Source of the DNA: Macrobrachium rosenbergii
Taxonomy: Eukaryota; Arthropoda; Malacostraca; Decapoda; Palaemonidae
Length of the DNA stretch: 64,000 nt
Assembly (NCBI RefSeq): GCF_040412425.1
Contig: NC_089767.1
Location: forward strand, 3,938,448-4,002,447
Reading direction: 5' to 3'
Made by a program: the position numbers and the translations under genes. The first letter of the stretch is position 1. The number at the start of each line of letters is the position of its first letter. Below are positions 36,172 to 48,259 of this stretch, piece by piece. Below the pieces are notes generated by a model. That model made no database searches, was not told where the DNA came from, and saw only the letters and a list, made by a program, of their open reading frames with translations.

Positions 36172-38050
36172 CTGAAAAGTTGGAAAAGTAAAATAACAGT
36201 TTTTGGGCTAAAAAAAAGGTTTGATAAAAAAAGAAAGGTTATAAAGTTGCATATTCCAGTTTATGATTCTAAGACTCATGAAATTCAAGCTCATGATAAC
36301 TTTCCTAGATAAAATCATGAAACTGGTTTGTAATACAGTACTGGAAATAATGTTACTGTAAGGCATTCAATAAACTTCCTGTGTGTCAAGTAACAAACTT
36401 TATCTAACTGGACATTGTAAAAATATTTAAGACCTAAAATACAGAATGCAGAATAAGGAAATGATATGTGCAATTCATTCTTGATCAAAAGGAATACGTA
36501 ATACAATAGGGGAAGACACAAATGGCTGCACAGAGTTGGTGTGGAGGATATTATGATAGGGAAAAATATCTTGGGAGAAAGACTCGGGTGAATATAATCA
36601 GAAGGGAGTAGTATATCAATTCTGTCACATCGAAGGCTTAATGCAGCTAAATGAAATATATTTCAGAAGCTGAAACAGATTGATTTTCACTGTGAGAATC
36701 ACATGACATCAAAGGAAACAACTGCACTGATATATCAAGTGGCATGTGCTTAACACAACAATACAATAGACTGCTGTGAGCCATTTTGATAGTGAAGGGT
36801 AGAGAGTAGATGAAAAAAAAAAAAATTTACAAAAATAAAGGCACAGAAACTGAGAAAGTACAAAACGAGTAATAAGAAAAACTGTCACCAAGTACAGAAT
36901 CAGTAAAAGCCACTGGAAGAAAGCATAACAAAGGCAGCAGCAGTAGCATATGGTGCTACATCAGGGAAAAGACGGAGAGAGAGACATGGTGGAATCAAGG
37001 TGCCTCAGTAGCAGTTGATGAGAAGAGGAGAAATCAACCAAGCTTTGCATAGGACAACAGGGAAGAGGATAAAAGGTGTATACAGTACTGTATATGGGGA
37101 GAAAAGGAGGGAGGAAAACAAGGGACGAGGAAAAGTTAAGAGGAGTTGTGAGAAGTGGAAACCAATTTTCAGCACAACAAAGGGAAAACAGAAAAATGGA
37201 AAAGACATAAAAATGGAAAAGACATAAAAGAGACAAAGTATACTGAGTGTGAAGGTGAAAAAATTCAAAGTAAAACGCAGGAGGAGAAGGCAGGATACGA
37301 ACTTTTGGGGATGCTGAGTCATTGCCTTTTGATATACGTATGGTGGTACTTTACAAAGTCTGCCTCAAAGAATTGTTGGCCTAACCCCACTCTCATGGTC
37401 TTACAAATTTCCTCTGTATACCTATTTAAAATTTTACTTTTAATCAGTCTACTTACATTGTCCATTTTGGTGCTACATCTGCCCTTTTCTCAGTTTCTGG
37501 TGATAACCCTTGCTAATAAGTTTCCCCATCCTTGCTATTCTGATTATTACTATACTGTACTGAGACTTTTAACCAAGCCACTGACTTCCTGTTCTTAACT
37601 CTTTACATGGCTGGCATAATGGGGTTGTTCTTAATCGGTATATTAATTTTATTTAATACATTGCAACTCCTTAAAAATGTAATGACTGGATAAGCTGAAA
37701 ATGTTGAAGATTCTGGCAGGGACTGGGTCATTAAATTATTCATCAAATACTAATGGGTCAGATGAGGGTGGCTAATTCAAAGACAGGGTAACACTACTAC
37801 AATATGGCTTCCTTTTTGGAAAGGAGAAAACTGAAATCAAGCATCTTTTAAATTTTTTATCCTCAGATTCATTATTTTTTCTTTGTACAGTACAGTATTT
37901 GTATCAATGATTTTCTTGAAATCCCCTGCTATCAGCATCATTTACGATTAATTATAGTTTTTACCAGTCATGCACCTTGTCATCTCGGCTCTTTTCAGAA
38001 GCTTTTTCTCAGTCTTATTCAATCTTGTGTGATAATGTTACTATGAAAGT

Positions 38051-38355
38051 AGACTTGGTCAGCATCTTCAAGTTTCTTCAGTTGCTTCCAAGACCATTTT
38101 ACTTCTTGTCTATTTATTAAGTACTATTCATTACCATTCCAAAATTATTTTTAAATTTGAAAACTGAACAAAACCTATGATTGATCACTCCAAAATATGC
38201 TAATTTTTACTTCCAAATTATGGCAGACAGGTATGGAGGGTTCAGTTTTCAAATTTAAAAATAATTTTGGAATGGTAATGAATACTGAATAAATAGACAA
38301 GAACTAAAACTGTATTGGAAGTAACTGAACTAACTTGAAGATGCTGACCAAATCT
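38051..38355. repeat. Inverted repeat (hairpin), arms about 118 bp
   Basis: Left arm 38051-38169 and right arm 38240-38355 are near-perfect reverse complements around a 70-bp spacer. Landmarks: TTACCATTCCAAAATTATTT on the left, AAATAATTTTGGAATGGTAA on the right. No ORF inside. Confidence 0.9.
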
Positions 38356-41300
38356 ATTTATCTTGGAAGCCATGTGTGTTTTTAACACACTGAATATACT
38401 TCAGAGAGGGTTCTTAGGATTGAATTGGGCTTATTCATCCTTGTATGGAGTACAATATTGTTATCCATAGGGTAAGGCTCTCCATAAAGCATTCCTCTTT
38501 TTGTGTTTAATCAATAGTCTCTGGTTTAATCAGTGACTCATTTTTGCTCCTAGTCTAAATTCACTTTAATTCCTAAGTAATTATAAGGTCACCAATCTCT
38601 GTTTTATACATACTTGTGTTACTTTTATCAATGCTGTATATTTCATTGACCACTCTGTCAGCCTTTTTGTAAATTTCAGGGTTTGCAGTCTAACAAAAAC
38701 TGTTTGAAAAGCTGCAAACTTGAGAGACAACCAGTTTGATCAGTTATTCACATCATTCACTTGTAGAATGTGGAACTTTGCCATTCAGAATTATTTCACC
38801 TGTCTTAGTTTAAGAATCGGTTTTGTTATTACTTATGAAATAGGTTTTGTTATTACTTATGAAATAAACTTAAAATATATATAACATACTTTTATACATA
38901 GAGTGACTCAGATTGGGGAGCCTTGATTACCCTTTTCTCTTTTACTTAAGGAAAAAAAAGTAAATACAAAAAAAGACCTAAATTATACAGCACCCTAATC
39001 CATCATTCTATTTTTAAAATAAACAGTTCTATACCAAAGTGGCACTGTTCACAAGTTCACACAGCAGCTTTTGCTAAATCCTTTTGTTTACCATTTTGTA
39101 CGCACGAAAGTCTAATCTCGTGTCATAAATACACCGAAGGTTAGAGCAGTATAAATTAATCTTTATATAACACACAGGTTGATATAAAATCCATTCTTGA
39201 GAGGCTCTTATACATAAAGTCAAATATTGAAGCTTTTTAACAACGATAGTATATTTATTGCATATTTCTAAAGTAAAAGGCATTTAACTACTGTAATTTT
39301 ATATTCTAAGTAGATCTAGTAACCCTTTATATCCATGTTTATTGCATATTTCTCAAGCACAAGAATATTAACTATTCTTAGACTCTAATTTTACTCACTG
39401 ACCTTTTATGTCCATGAGGGGAGATAAAAGACAGACATTAAAAATTCAGTAAGCTAATGTCTGCAACTTGAGGATGGCACTTATGCATATTTAGCATAAA
39501 CCATGAACCATATTGACCAATTGTTCTAACAAGTCTTATAAAATATGCATGCATTGTTTTATGATATCTGATACCACTTCTCTAATCTTCCAGCAGTTAA
39601 GAAATTGGGGATGAAATAAAAAAGTGGAAGTATATTTTCTTGCTTCAATGATCTGCATAATTTTATGCATCATAAAAAATCAATTTTGACTTTTTCCTGA
39701 GGCACCTTTGCCTCTATGAGTGGTTATACTTGATTTGCCTTTCCATTTATTATTTTATAATTGCATTTGGCTGAAATTCTATTTTCCCTGCATGAAAAAA
39801 ACTAGTTATGTTAAATCTACACTGGATCTCCAGAGCATGGGTACTAGAACAGAAAAATAAAACTGAGCACTTATAAAACTCAGAATAACAACAAAATTAT
39901 GGAAATACACAAGTGAGAAATTAACTGAAGACATTACTTGATAAAAGCTGGGTAGCCTGACAAGTATGTGGCAGAGGAAGATTGTACCAAGTCAATTCCA
40001 GGTTGCAAAACATCCATATTATGATCCATACTACTAGAGTATACCATTACTGTTTGGCCTAATATAGAATAAGTTGTGATAATATTAACAGTTGCAAACG
40101 TAGGTTTGTAGACTACACTGGTATAAGAATTGCCTTCTAGGATAAATATGCAATATTATATAGTAAGGACAAGTAAAGTCCCCAAGGATCTGTAGAAGCT
40201 GCTAAAGGGGAAAAATTTTGGGTACTTAAAATCATTCCACCCATCCAGAAAGTTTGCGCCATTTTCCTACTATATAAAAACCATTCGTTACTTCTTTGCC
40301 TGTAGTTTAGAAGTGTGAAATAAGCATTTCAGACAGAGGAGTAAGACAGGAATCTTCTTGATCTTTTCTGACCAACAAACTTCCTCATTTTCCATTACGG
40401 TTGTTGCTCAGATGGCCAGGAATATAAAATATACTCAATCATACAGAAATAATTTGTGATGACCTTTTTTGATTCAGTGTTATAAATGAACTCCTCCTTG
40501 AGTCAGGATGACAAATTTTTTTTTAACTACATTTTGTATACTCAGCATGAGAAGGAATATCAGATATGATAGAAATATGCATGTAGAAACTCATCTAGAT
40601 ATTTTGTACTACAAGCATAAAGCTAGAGTTTGGGTTGATCATCACAATTTTTAATATTTGTTATTGAGGGGGTAAAATGAGCAGAAAAGTAATAATAATT
40701 CTAAGTATTTGGGAAATCAGGTAAGGGATATCTACAGATGAATAAAAAATTACGGTTAACCGATAAGAAACTTCCACAACTGTTTACGTATAAATAAATA
40801 TGCTTTTTATGTGACTCTCCACTCTTTTCTTTCAACATGAAAAACATTTGACCAGTAAAGTGATAAACTGAGCTTTTCTGCAACACTGTACAATATTACT
40901 CAACAATTTTGGAGTCCTTTGCAAAATACTTCATTCTCAACCTAAATATGTATCATGTATATAGTGTACTTCAAGATAATACAATTTTTTTTTGTTTTCT
41001 TTAGTTATTGTTACCTCAATATATAATAAGTATCCTTCAAAACAGACATTATAAGAGTTAAGGCCCTAACTTATTTGCACACAGTATATAACTTGAAAAT
41101 GCTACTGAGATTCAAACACCAAGATCTCACTTGCAAACAGCAGATGTGAAACTAACAAGAGCAGTAAGTTTCTGTGTTACTTGATCTTATCAATCCCAAC
41201 TGTCCTCTGATCTGATTAGAGAGTTATTTCATCACACATTTTTATCTCTTTTATCTAACCCCATTGCTAATCAGAATTTTATCTCAAATGTCAAACTGAC

Positions 41301-41356
41301 AACACAACTAGTAGGCTGGAAAATTGTAATTAAAAATTACTTTTTAAAAGTGTTAC

Positions 41357-41510
<154 letters not shown>

Positions 41511-43910
41511 ACTGAAGATAATGAAACAGTAATAAGCACTATTGTGCCCCCAGTTCTTTACACAAAACTTCTCAAAATATGAGAGTTTATGTATAAATGA
41601 ACTGAGTTACATAAAGGAAAGAATTAAAAGTCTACAATTGAAAAGATAAGCACACTGCTTATCTTACTACATCAATCAGATACTTATCTTAAGAAGGGAG
41701 AAGTTCTCCAGCGATAAACGAATAAAAAATTCTTCAAGCTCCAATATGAGGATACATTTACTTTAAATGTGAAACTAGGTTTTGAAAATTCTGAAAGATT
41801 TACTGAAAAATATCTGAACAGTTTTTCTGATACTTATTAATTCCTTCTGGCTGCCTCACTATACTGCTTAAGTATATTTGGCTAGGTTGAAGCTGAACTG
41901 AACAGCAAAGTTATCCCTACCCTCAGGCAGTCACATAACAACAACCAGGCCGCCATGTCTCACATTCACTCAGTCACTATCAGTAATCCCAGAAAGATCA
42001 GTCTGCTTAGGAATTATCCTCACTTCATGCTAGATACGGAGCCATATTAACTTCTTAAGTACTCCCTAAACCCTACAACATCCCTATATTCAAGAGTCAG
42101 GCTTACCATTCCCTTTAGAATCAATTTCCCCTCTTCCCTCTCTGGCTTGGAATACAAGTTACACTTATCGAGTTCATAAACATATGGTACTGCTGAAATA
42201 ATCAAGATATCAACTGAAGTTAGAAAAACAATACCAGAATACAAAAGGAAGACAATGTTAAATAAATAACAAGCAATTGACTATTCAATTCTACTCTTAC
42301 AGAGAGTCCTTAGAAAATTTATAAAACCTCCAGCTGGACATCCTTCATAAGCTGTCTTTGCAAAGAAAAGATGTTTCAAAAACATCTCGTTGGAGAGGGT
42401 ATTCTTGAACTACTCTGGTTACATGATGTAGGGAACCAGTAGCTGAACGAAGAATACATTGGAAATGGAATTATTTGAAGTGCCACAGAGATTCTACCTG
42501 CATGCCATAGTTTGTGGGTGGGGAGTGGAGATAACTGATAATGGTGTGCTAATCAGTTGGTTGAAGCCAAGCCAAAATCAGCTGACAGGAGTCCAATCAA
42601 ACTTGACAGTTATGGAATAAACTATGCTGGCTGTTACAAAAGCTTGGAAATGCTATCTTCTTGATATCACGAAAAAGTAAAATCTTAGTAGAATATGATC
42701 TTTAAACACATCTTGCTAGTTAGGGAATTCCTAAACAACTAATGATACAGTTCATTTGGTATGCCAACTCGGCTACATCTTTAGGTACTAAATTGAAGAA
42801 TCTATAAATAAACTGATTTATCACACCAATTCAGCTAAGCCTTTGTGTCCTGGCTAAAAAAATTATATAAATGATCTTTTCCTTTTTTCCCTTTTTTCCT
42901 TGTCTATGAATGTCTAAGGAAACCAACAGCCTCACACAAAGTTCTCACAAGTGTGCATGATCTTTTGTTCCAACTTTACCTTATTTATAGTACTATATCT
43001 ACCAAAACAGATAAAATGATTGTGTGCTGATTCAAGCATTCACTGTACAGGAGTGCATTATAAAAATAGTTAACTGTATTTTCTATGGCTTCCATTAAAA
43101 TTCTATAGCAGCCTTAGCCAGTCGAGATCTTCACGTGGGCAGATGCAAATAAGGTCGCATAATGTACAAGTTCACCTCGGAAGGGCACATAGCACTAACT
43201 GATACTTTTATAGGGAAAGGCATGTTCTACTATAGCTGTGGTCACTTAACTCTTGAGTTGGCAGTTCTCATTGGTATCCGTGAGGCACAACAGGCCTAAA
43301 TCACAGCTACTATTGTGCTGTTAATCTCAGTTCGACCAAGTGGTCTGGAGGTCTGACATGACATTACACTCTTGAGGGTTAATGTATTTCTCCTGTTCTA
43401 AGTGCCTCTAGCAATGTGAGGACAGCTCTAATAGCTGCCCTTTGGTTACAACAGGAGCAGTTTATGGATCCACTATCCATAGTAGCAGTCTCCTGAACTG
43501 GCAGAAATGCCTTGAGCAACTGCACTTCCAGAAATTCTAAGGCAACCTGCACATCTTTCATCTTTAAGCCTTGAAATGATCTAGCAAGGCCTCAGAGATA
43601 AAGGACTTTAGGAGAAAGTTGCTTCAGCTATCACGTGGTCTTGCCAGACTTCATCTACTGTCTTTTACCAAGACAAGTAGAATCAATTTGGTAACTGTTG
43701 TAGTGGAAGGTCCACTGATCTGGTCAAATCCACTGTACCTTGACTGTCAACTTCTTATCTCTGCCATATTTTTGGCCATATTTTTTACAAACTTGAAAGC
43801 TACCATTGACTTGATTTTATGCTCCTAACAGTTCTAATACTGTATACTCTTATGGAGCCTGTAGGCAAAAGCACATTCAGTATCTCTGCCTCCTACCAAA
43901 ATAGCAGTTT

Positions 43911-43936
43911 AATCATATACAGTACTGTATATGATT
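43911..43936. other. Perfect 26-bp palindrome
   Basis: The sequence is self-complementary with no spacer. Each half is AATCATATACAGT and the centre is CAGTACTG. It contains ACAGTACTGT, a motif scattered widely in the window. Confidence 0.9.
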
Positions 43937-46819
43937 AATGAGGCTGTAATGAAACAAACTGCTGTGTTCTTAAAACAAAAAAAAATTTTATACTCAACCC
44001 AATGACTCTTATACTGAGCACCCTCCTCTCAGACCCATGATTTTCAATGCCTCACATAATTTTTAACCAACAGATAAGGTTACTGGCTGAGAATATACAT
44101 GTGTATTCAAATGGTATCTGCATGAATTGACTATTTTCAGTTTGATGGACAAAAGAATGGTGAACCTGGGGATATTCAGGATGCAATCACTTAGCCTAAT
44201 TGGTTTATGAAAAAACCTGTTTTGTTCAAGTGAAATATTCTGTACTACAAGCATTTGATATGGATATGAAACTGGTGAATGAATGAGTTTATAGTATATT
44301 TGAGGTAACTAAACTTATTTAATAATAAAATACCTGTATACTAGCATCTTATTTTGGACTTATATTAGAAGGGGGATTATATAACATAACACTGCAAAGA
44401 AGTTAGTCACTGCATGAATTGTATATTTCATTGGCTATGGTTTCAAGCAGTTACTGTAATTGAAAATTTAGCAGTAAGTACATATCACAGGTAATGTGAT
44501 GCATAATGCAATCCTGGGAAGTAATGAAGGACAACATGGTTAATCTGCAGTCTTGTGAGAAGGGAGTCGTTGTGCTGATCTTTGAAAATTCAGATATCCA
44601 AGTATGACAGAGGGTTAAGCAAATCAGGCTCTTCTGCTTATCAAGAAACCAACATCAAAAGACATGTATTTTACAGTGTATACAGAAGGAAAAATTTTCT
44701 GTTCTTATGTCTTTTAGATGAAATATGTATAAGTACTACAAGTTTTTAGTCTTACATACTTGTCAAATTTGATATTTTCTACAACCTAGAAATATCATAG
44801 ATTTTATGTTAAGATAAGCCATGACAGCAGACACACACATTATCAACACTTTATCTCATTTTCACTAAAACTTGTCAGTGAGATTCCAAAATTCTGCAAA
44901 AAAATCTGTGACTGAAAGTTTCCAGAGGATATTGGAACAACAGTACTCACAATAATACAGTCTAACAAATTATAATTTTTCTTCTTTTAAACTGTTCCCT
45001 CCTTCTTGTTTTGTTAACTAAACCAAGTTCTTTGGAATTATAGGTACAGTGCTGGTAATTATTTTTCCGAAAGCAAAACAGAAAAAAGCTAAACATCTGG
45101 CTACAGACACTGGATAAATGTAGCATGGTATGGCACAGAATGTATCACCTTTGTCACTTTCTTCATTTATAGATATTAAATATTAATTTTAGGGCGGTAT
45201 TCAAGTGAAAATAAGCAAAGTGTTCAAAAGTTTCACAAGATAAAACTTCAAATATCACGCTTACAAATGATGCCAATCAAAGCAAAGAACAAAAAATAAT
45301 TTATTATAATATTAAAGTAAAATGTCCTTTACAGATAAAAAGTTTAATACAACCCAGACATCCGAATCATTTATGTTCCTCAGGAAAATTAACTTAGTTC
45401 TTATGTTACACAAGCATTAAACTAATTATACATGCATTACAATAATGATGCTACCTACATGTTAAAAATACAAAGGCATGCAAAACAAGCAAAAGTAAAA
45501 GAAGCATGAAAGGGAAGGTATGAAAGAAGTCAGTTTCAAAGTTTTAAAAAGCTTTTATTTAGACTGGTTAGTGTAAAGGCAACAGTAACAGCTCTAGTGT
45601 GCAATACTTTCAAAATACAGGTGCAAGCCAAAACACAAGCCTCACTCATCCACAAGCACAGCTTAACTTGGTGTTACAATTCCATATTGCTATTATTATT
45701 ATGCTCTGTTTCACAAAAGAATTAACTATTAAGAATTAATTACGGGCAAACAAGTACAAATATATAAACAGTTAAATAAACTCTACAAAGCTCCACTATA
45801 CACAAGTAGAGTACTACTGAACAAATAATTGGGGCACATATTCAGAACGAAATTACAGTAAATACTTTAAATGATTAGATAAAATAATCTTTGCCAAAGG
45901 AACTTTACGAGTCGAAGGTTACCTTTTCTCAAGCACGCTCTGGGAAATCAATTTCTCTATCAGTGATCAGAGATTATCATTATTCGTTTATTACAACCTA
46001 CTTTGCTTGTTGTTATATCTACGCTGAGAAGGCAGTCCTTTTTATACGTAGTTTGGTTTGATGTGCCACAACAATCTACAAGGTAAACTCAGGTGACAGA
46101 AGACAAATCTGTCTTAAGCCTCACAACACTTCACAGAAAGAGGGTGCTCTACTGTTTGCTAAATCTCTTTCTCCAGTAGTGAAATTTTCTACTGAAACTG
46201 GATACCTGAGCACTGCAAAATTATACTGTAATTATAGTTGTCTAAAATCTTCTAAACCCCCAAAAACGACAGGTGCTGAGCTTTAAGTAATTGCAAGGCT
46301 CATGTTGCTGAGTATAATGCTTACAGTATGTTTGCACCACGCACTTTCTGTCTCTCATTTTTTCATTCATTCTCTTGTTGTCCCTTTTTCATTCCCCATT
46401 AAATAAATTCTTTGGGCTATCCACAAGTCTAGATATTTAACTAAATGGCCTGGTTAAACTACTTTATTATTAATATACTACTTTCTCTGCTGCTTTTCAT
46501 TTTAGAATTTTTCTCATACATGGTTGGACTTGTATTTTCTGAGAATGAAAAATGCTCCTGTGATGTTGTCTTGGGACACGCTATAGCAGAATGGTTGAAA
46601 TAATCTTATCTGAAATGTCATTCTTTCTTCAAAGCGTTTCCATTTTAGCTTCTGAAATACCCCTGAATACTTTCAATATATTTTTATATATCTAAATAGT
46701 CCATATTTTTTAATAAAAACTAGGAACAAAAATAGCCATAACTGTAAATAAACCTCATAAAAATTCTTCACCAGAAACTTAATTTAAGCTGATACCATTG
46801 TATGACTTTTAGAAATTAA

Positions 46820-48031
46820 TCAAAATAGTTCTTTCATCCTCTTCAGACTACCCCATGACCTATAGTTTGTTTTTCGTTGTGGAAACCTAAGAGAGCCTCC
46901 TTTCTTTTTAAAGCCTTCAAAAACTTCCTCTGTGACAAGAGGCTTTGGAAGTTTCAGGCTCCCCTCTCGACTAAATGAGGACAAGTAAGGAAGAGATTCA
47001 TAAGAACTATAATAATCTGATGAAGGTTCAATGGCCTGTGTATTTGAATTAGTCTTTTTCAACCTCTTTGTTTGCAAATAATCATTTGAAGCAAAATCAT
47101 CATCTGCTACATCATCATTAAAAATGGGATTGAGACTAAAACTCTTAGTGAATTTCTTACTCCTGAAAGAACTTCTGTTAATGTCCTGCTGAATGCCCTC
47201 TCTCTCAATCTCACTTATCCCTAGATACTCCTGCATATTTGGGGATGCTAAATTTGAGAGAGGGGAAGAGCATGAATGTCTGCAGATAGTCTCAGATACT
47301 ACGTACTCTTCATATGAATTATAATATTGCTTGGACAAATCAAATGTATGTGTTCTCATGAAGCTGGAATAAGGTGTACGTAAGGATCTCAAAGTGGAGC
47401 TCTTATTTACCCATGTACCTATACTATGGTCTTTATTTTCTGACATTTTTCTGTTTAGCCTATCTTGGGACTTAAGGGATATGGAATTAGCAACAAACTT
47501 TTCAACAATATTATTTTCAGTGCCATCATTGCCATCACCAATAACTACAGACTTGTGTGTATCATTAGGTAAAGAGTTGTTGCAAGAATGAGATGAGGCT
47601 GAGGTACTCTTCACAGTTGTTTCATCTGATGAAATATCAACTGCGATAGTTTTCCCCAAACACTCAAGCATGCAGTGTCTATGGGGATTAGAAACCCAAT
47701 TCTCTCGCCATACCTGACTCTTGGAAATCTGTGAGTGGTCTCCAGCATCTTCCTGAACGCCATTTGTAAGCGACACTGAAGAAGAATTCTTCTGAGGTAG
47801 TGGCTGCTCAAACTGTTGATATGCTGATTGCTGCAATTTGTGCTGACCTTTCATTTGTGTGTAAGTGCATTGCCTCGCAGCAGAATTAGAAGATATGTAA
47901 TAGTCTCTGCTATACCTATTTAGATCTGCCTGTGGTGGCACACCATTCCGTAAGCTGGGGTCCAAGTCTCCTTCACCACTGTCAGAAAAGTCACTGTTAA
48001 AGGAAAACCCATTATTAAGGCACTCCTCACT
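46820..48031 (-). CDS. Ig-protein gene, alternative terminal exon (403 codons)
   Basis: The acceptor TAATGCATCAG at 48032 opens phase 0 with SEECLNNGFSFNSDFSDSGE and runs to TAA at 46820-46822 after GSLKRMKELF. It is Ser/Asn/Tyr-rich and probably disordered, with basic-aromatic patches near the end (KKGGSLRFPQRKTNYRSWGS). The exon is in frame with the phase-0 donor at 48117 (HGIK/SEEC). The same donor can also join 36025-36171, so this looks like an alternative last exon. The few codons upstream of the acceptor (MLFIMHQ) are intronic. Confidence 0.75.
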   Translation of the reverse strand, partial: SEECLNNGFSFNSDFSDSGEGDLDPSLRNGVPPQADLNRYSRDYYISSNSAARQCTYTQMKGQHKLQQSAYQQFEQPLPQKNSSSVSLTNGVQEDAGDHSQISKSQVWRENWVSNPHRHCMLECLGKTIAVDISSDETTVKSTSASSHSCNNSLPNDTHKSVVIGDGNDGTENNIVEKFVANSISLKSQDRLNRKMSENKDHSIGTWVNKSSTLRSLRTPYSSFMRTHTFDLSKQYYNSYEEYVVSETICRHSCSSPLSNLASPNMQEYLGISEIEREGIQQDINRSSFRSKKFTKSFSLNPIFNDDVADDDFASNDYLQTKRLKKTNSNTQAIEPSSDYYSSYESLPYLSSFSREGSLKLPKPLVTEEVFEGFKKKGGSLRFPQRKTNYRSWGSLKRMKELF

Positions 48032-48116
48032 CTGATGCATTATAAACAACACATGAAATGCTTAGCAATTCAAAAACATAATGCAATACACGATCAGCAA
48101 GTTTCATAACTCACAC

Positions 48117-48259
48117 TTTGATTCCATGGCGTGAAGGCAGTGTCTGAGTGGAGCTACGGAAGTTTGAAAGACGATGAACTAGCCTTTCTGGAGCGTAAGG
48201 ATTATTAGCTATGGGTACAGCTGCTTCCCACTTGCGATGTTCACGATCTGCTATCGTCC
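48117..48259 (-). CDS. Ig-protein gene, conserved-looking RKWE exon
   Basis: The acceptor TTCCTCTAG at 48260 completes a Gly codon from the exon at 52317. It then reads TIADREHRKWEAAVPIANNP, YAPERLVHRLSNFRSS and TQTLPSRHGIK. The donor is either AAA/GTGTGA (end 48117, phase 0) or AAAGT/GTGAGT (end 48115, phase 2). Phase 0 was preferred because both possible partner exons start in phase 0. The dense Arg/Trp/Pro pattern suggests a conserved binding segment. I do not recognise it as a named domain. Confidence 0.75.

Noticed and set aside
43379..43561. 60-codon minus-strand ORF with a Cys pair
   Set aside because: Could be a transposon scrap; no recognisable motif and no splice sites, so not called as a gene.
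48032..48052. In-frame Met codons just before the exon at 46820-48031
   Set aside because: They lie upstream of a consistent splice acceptor (CATCAG) and belong to the intron.
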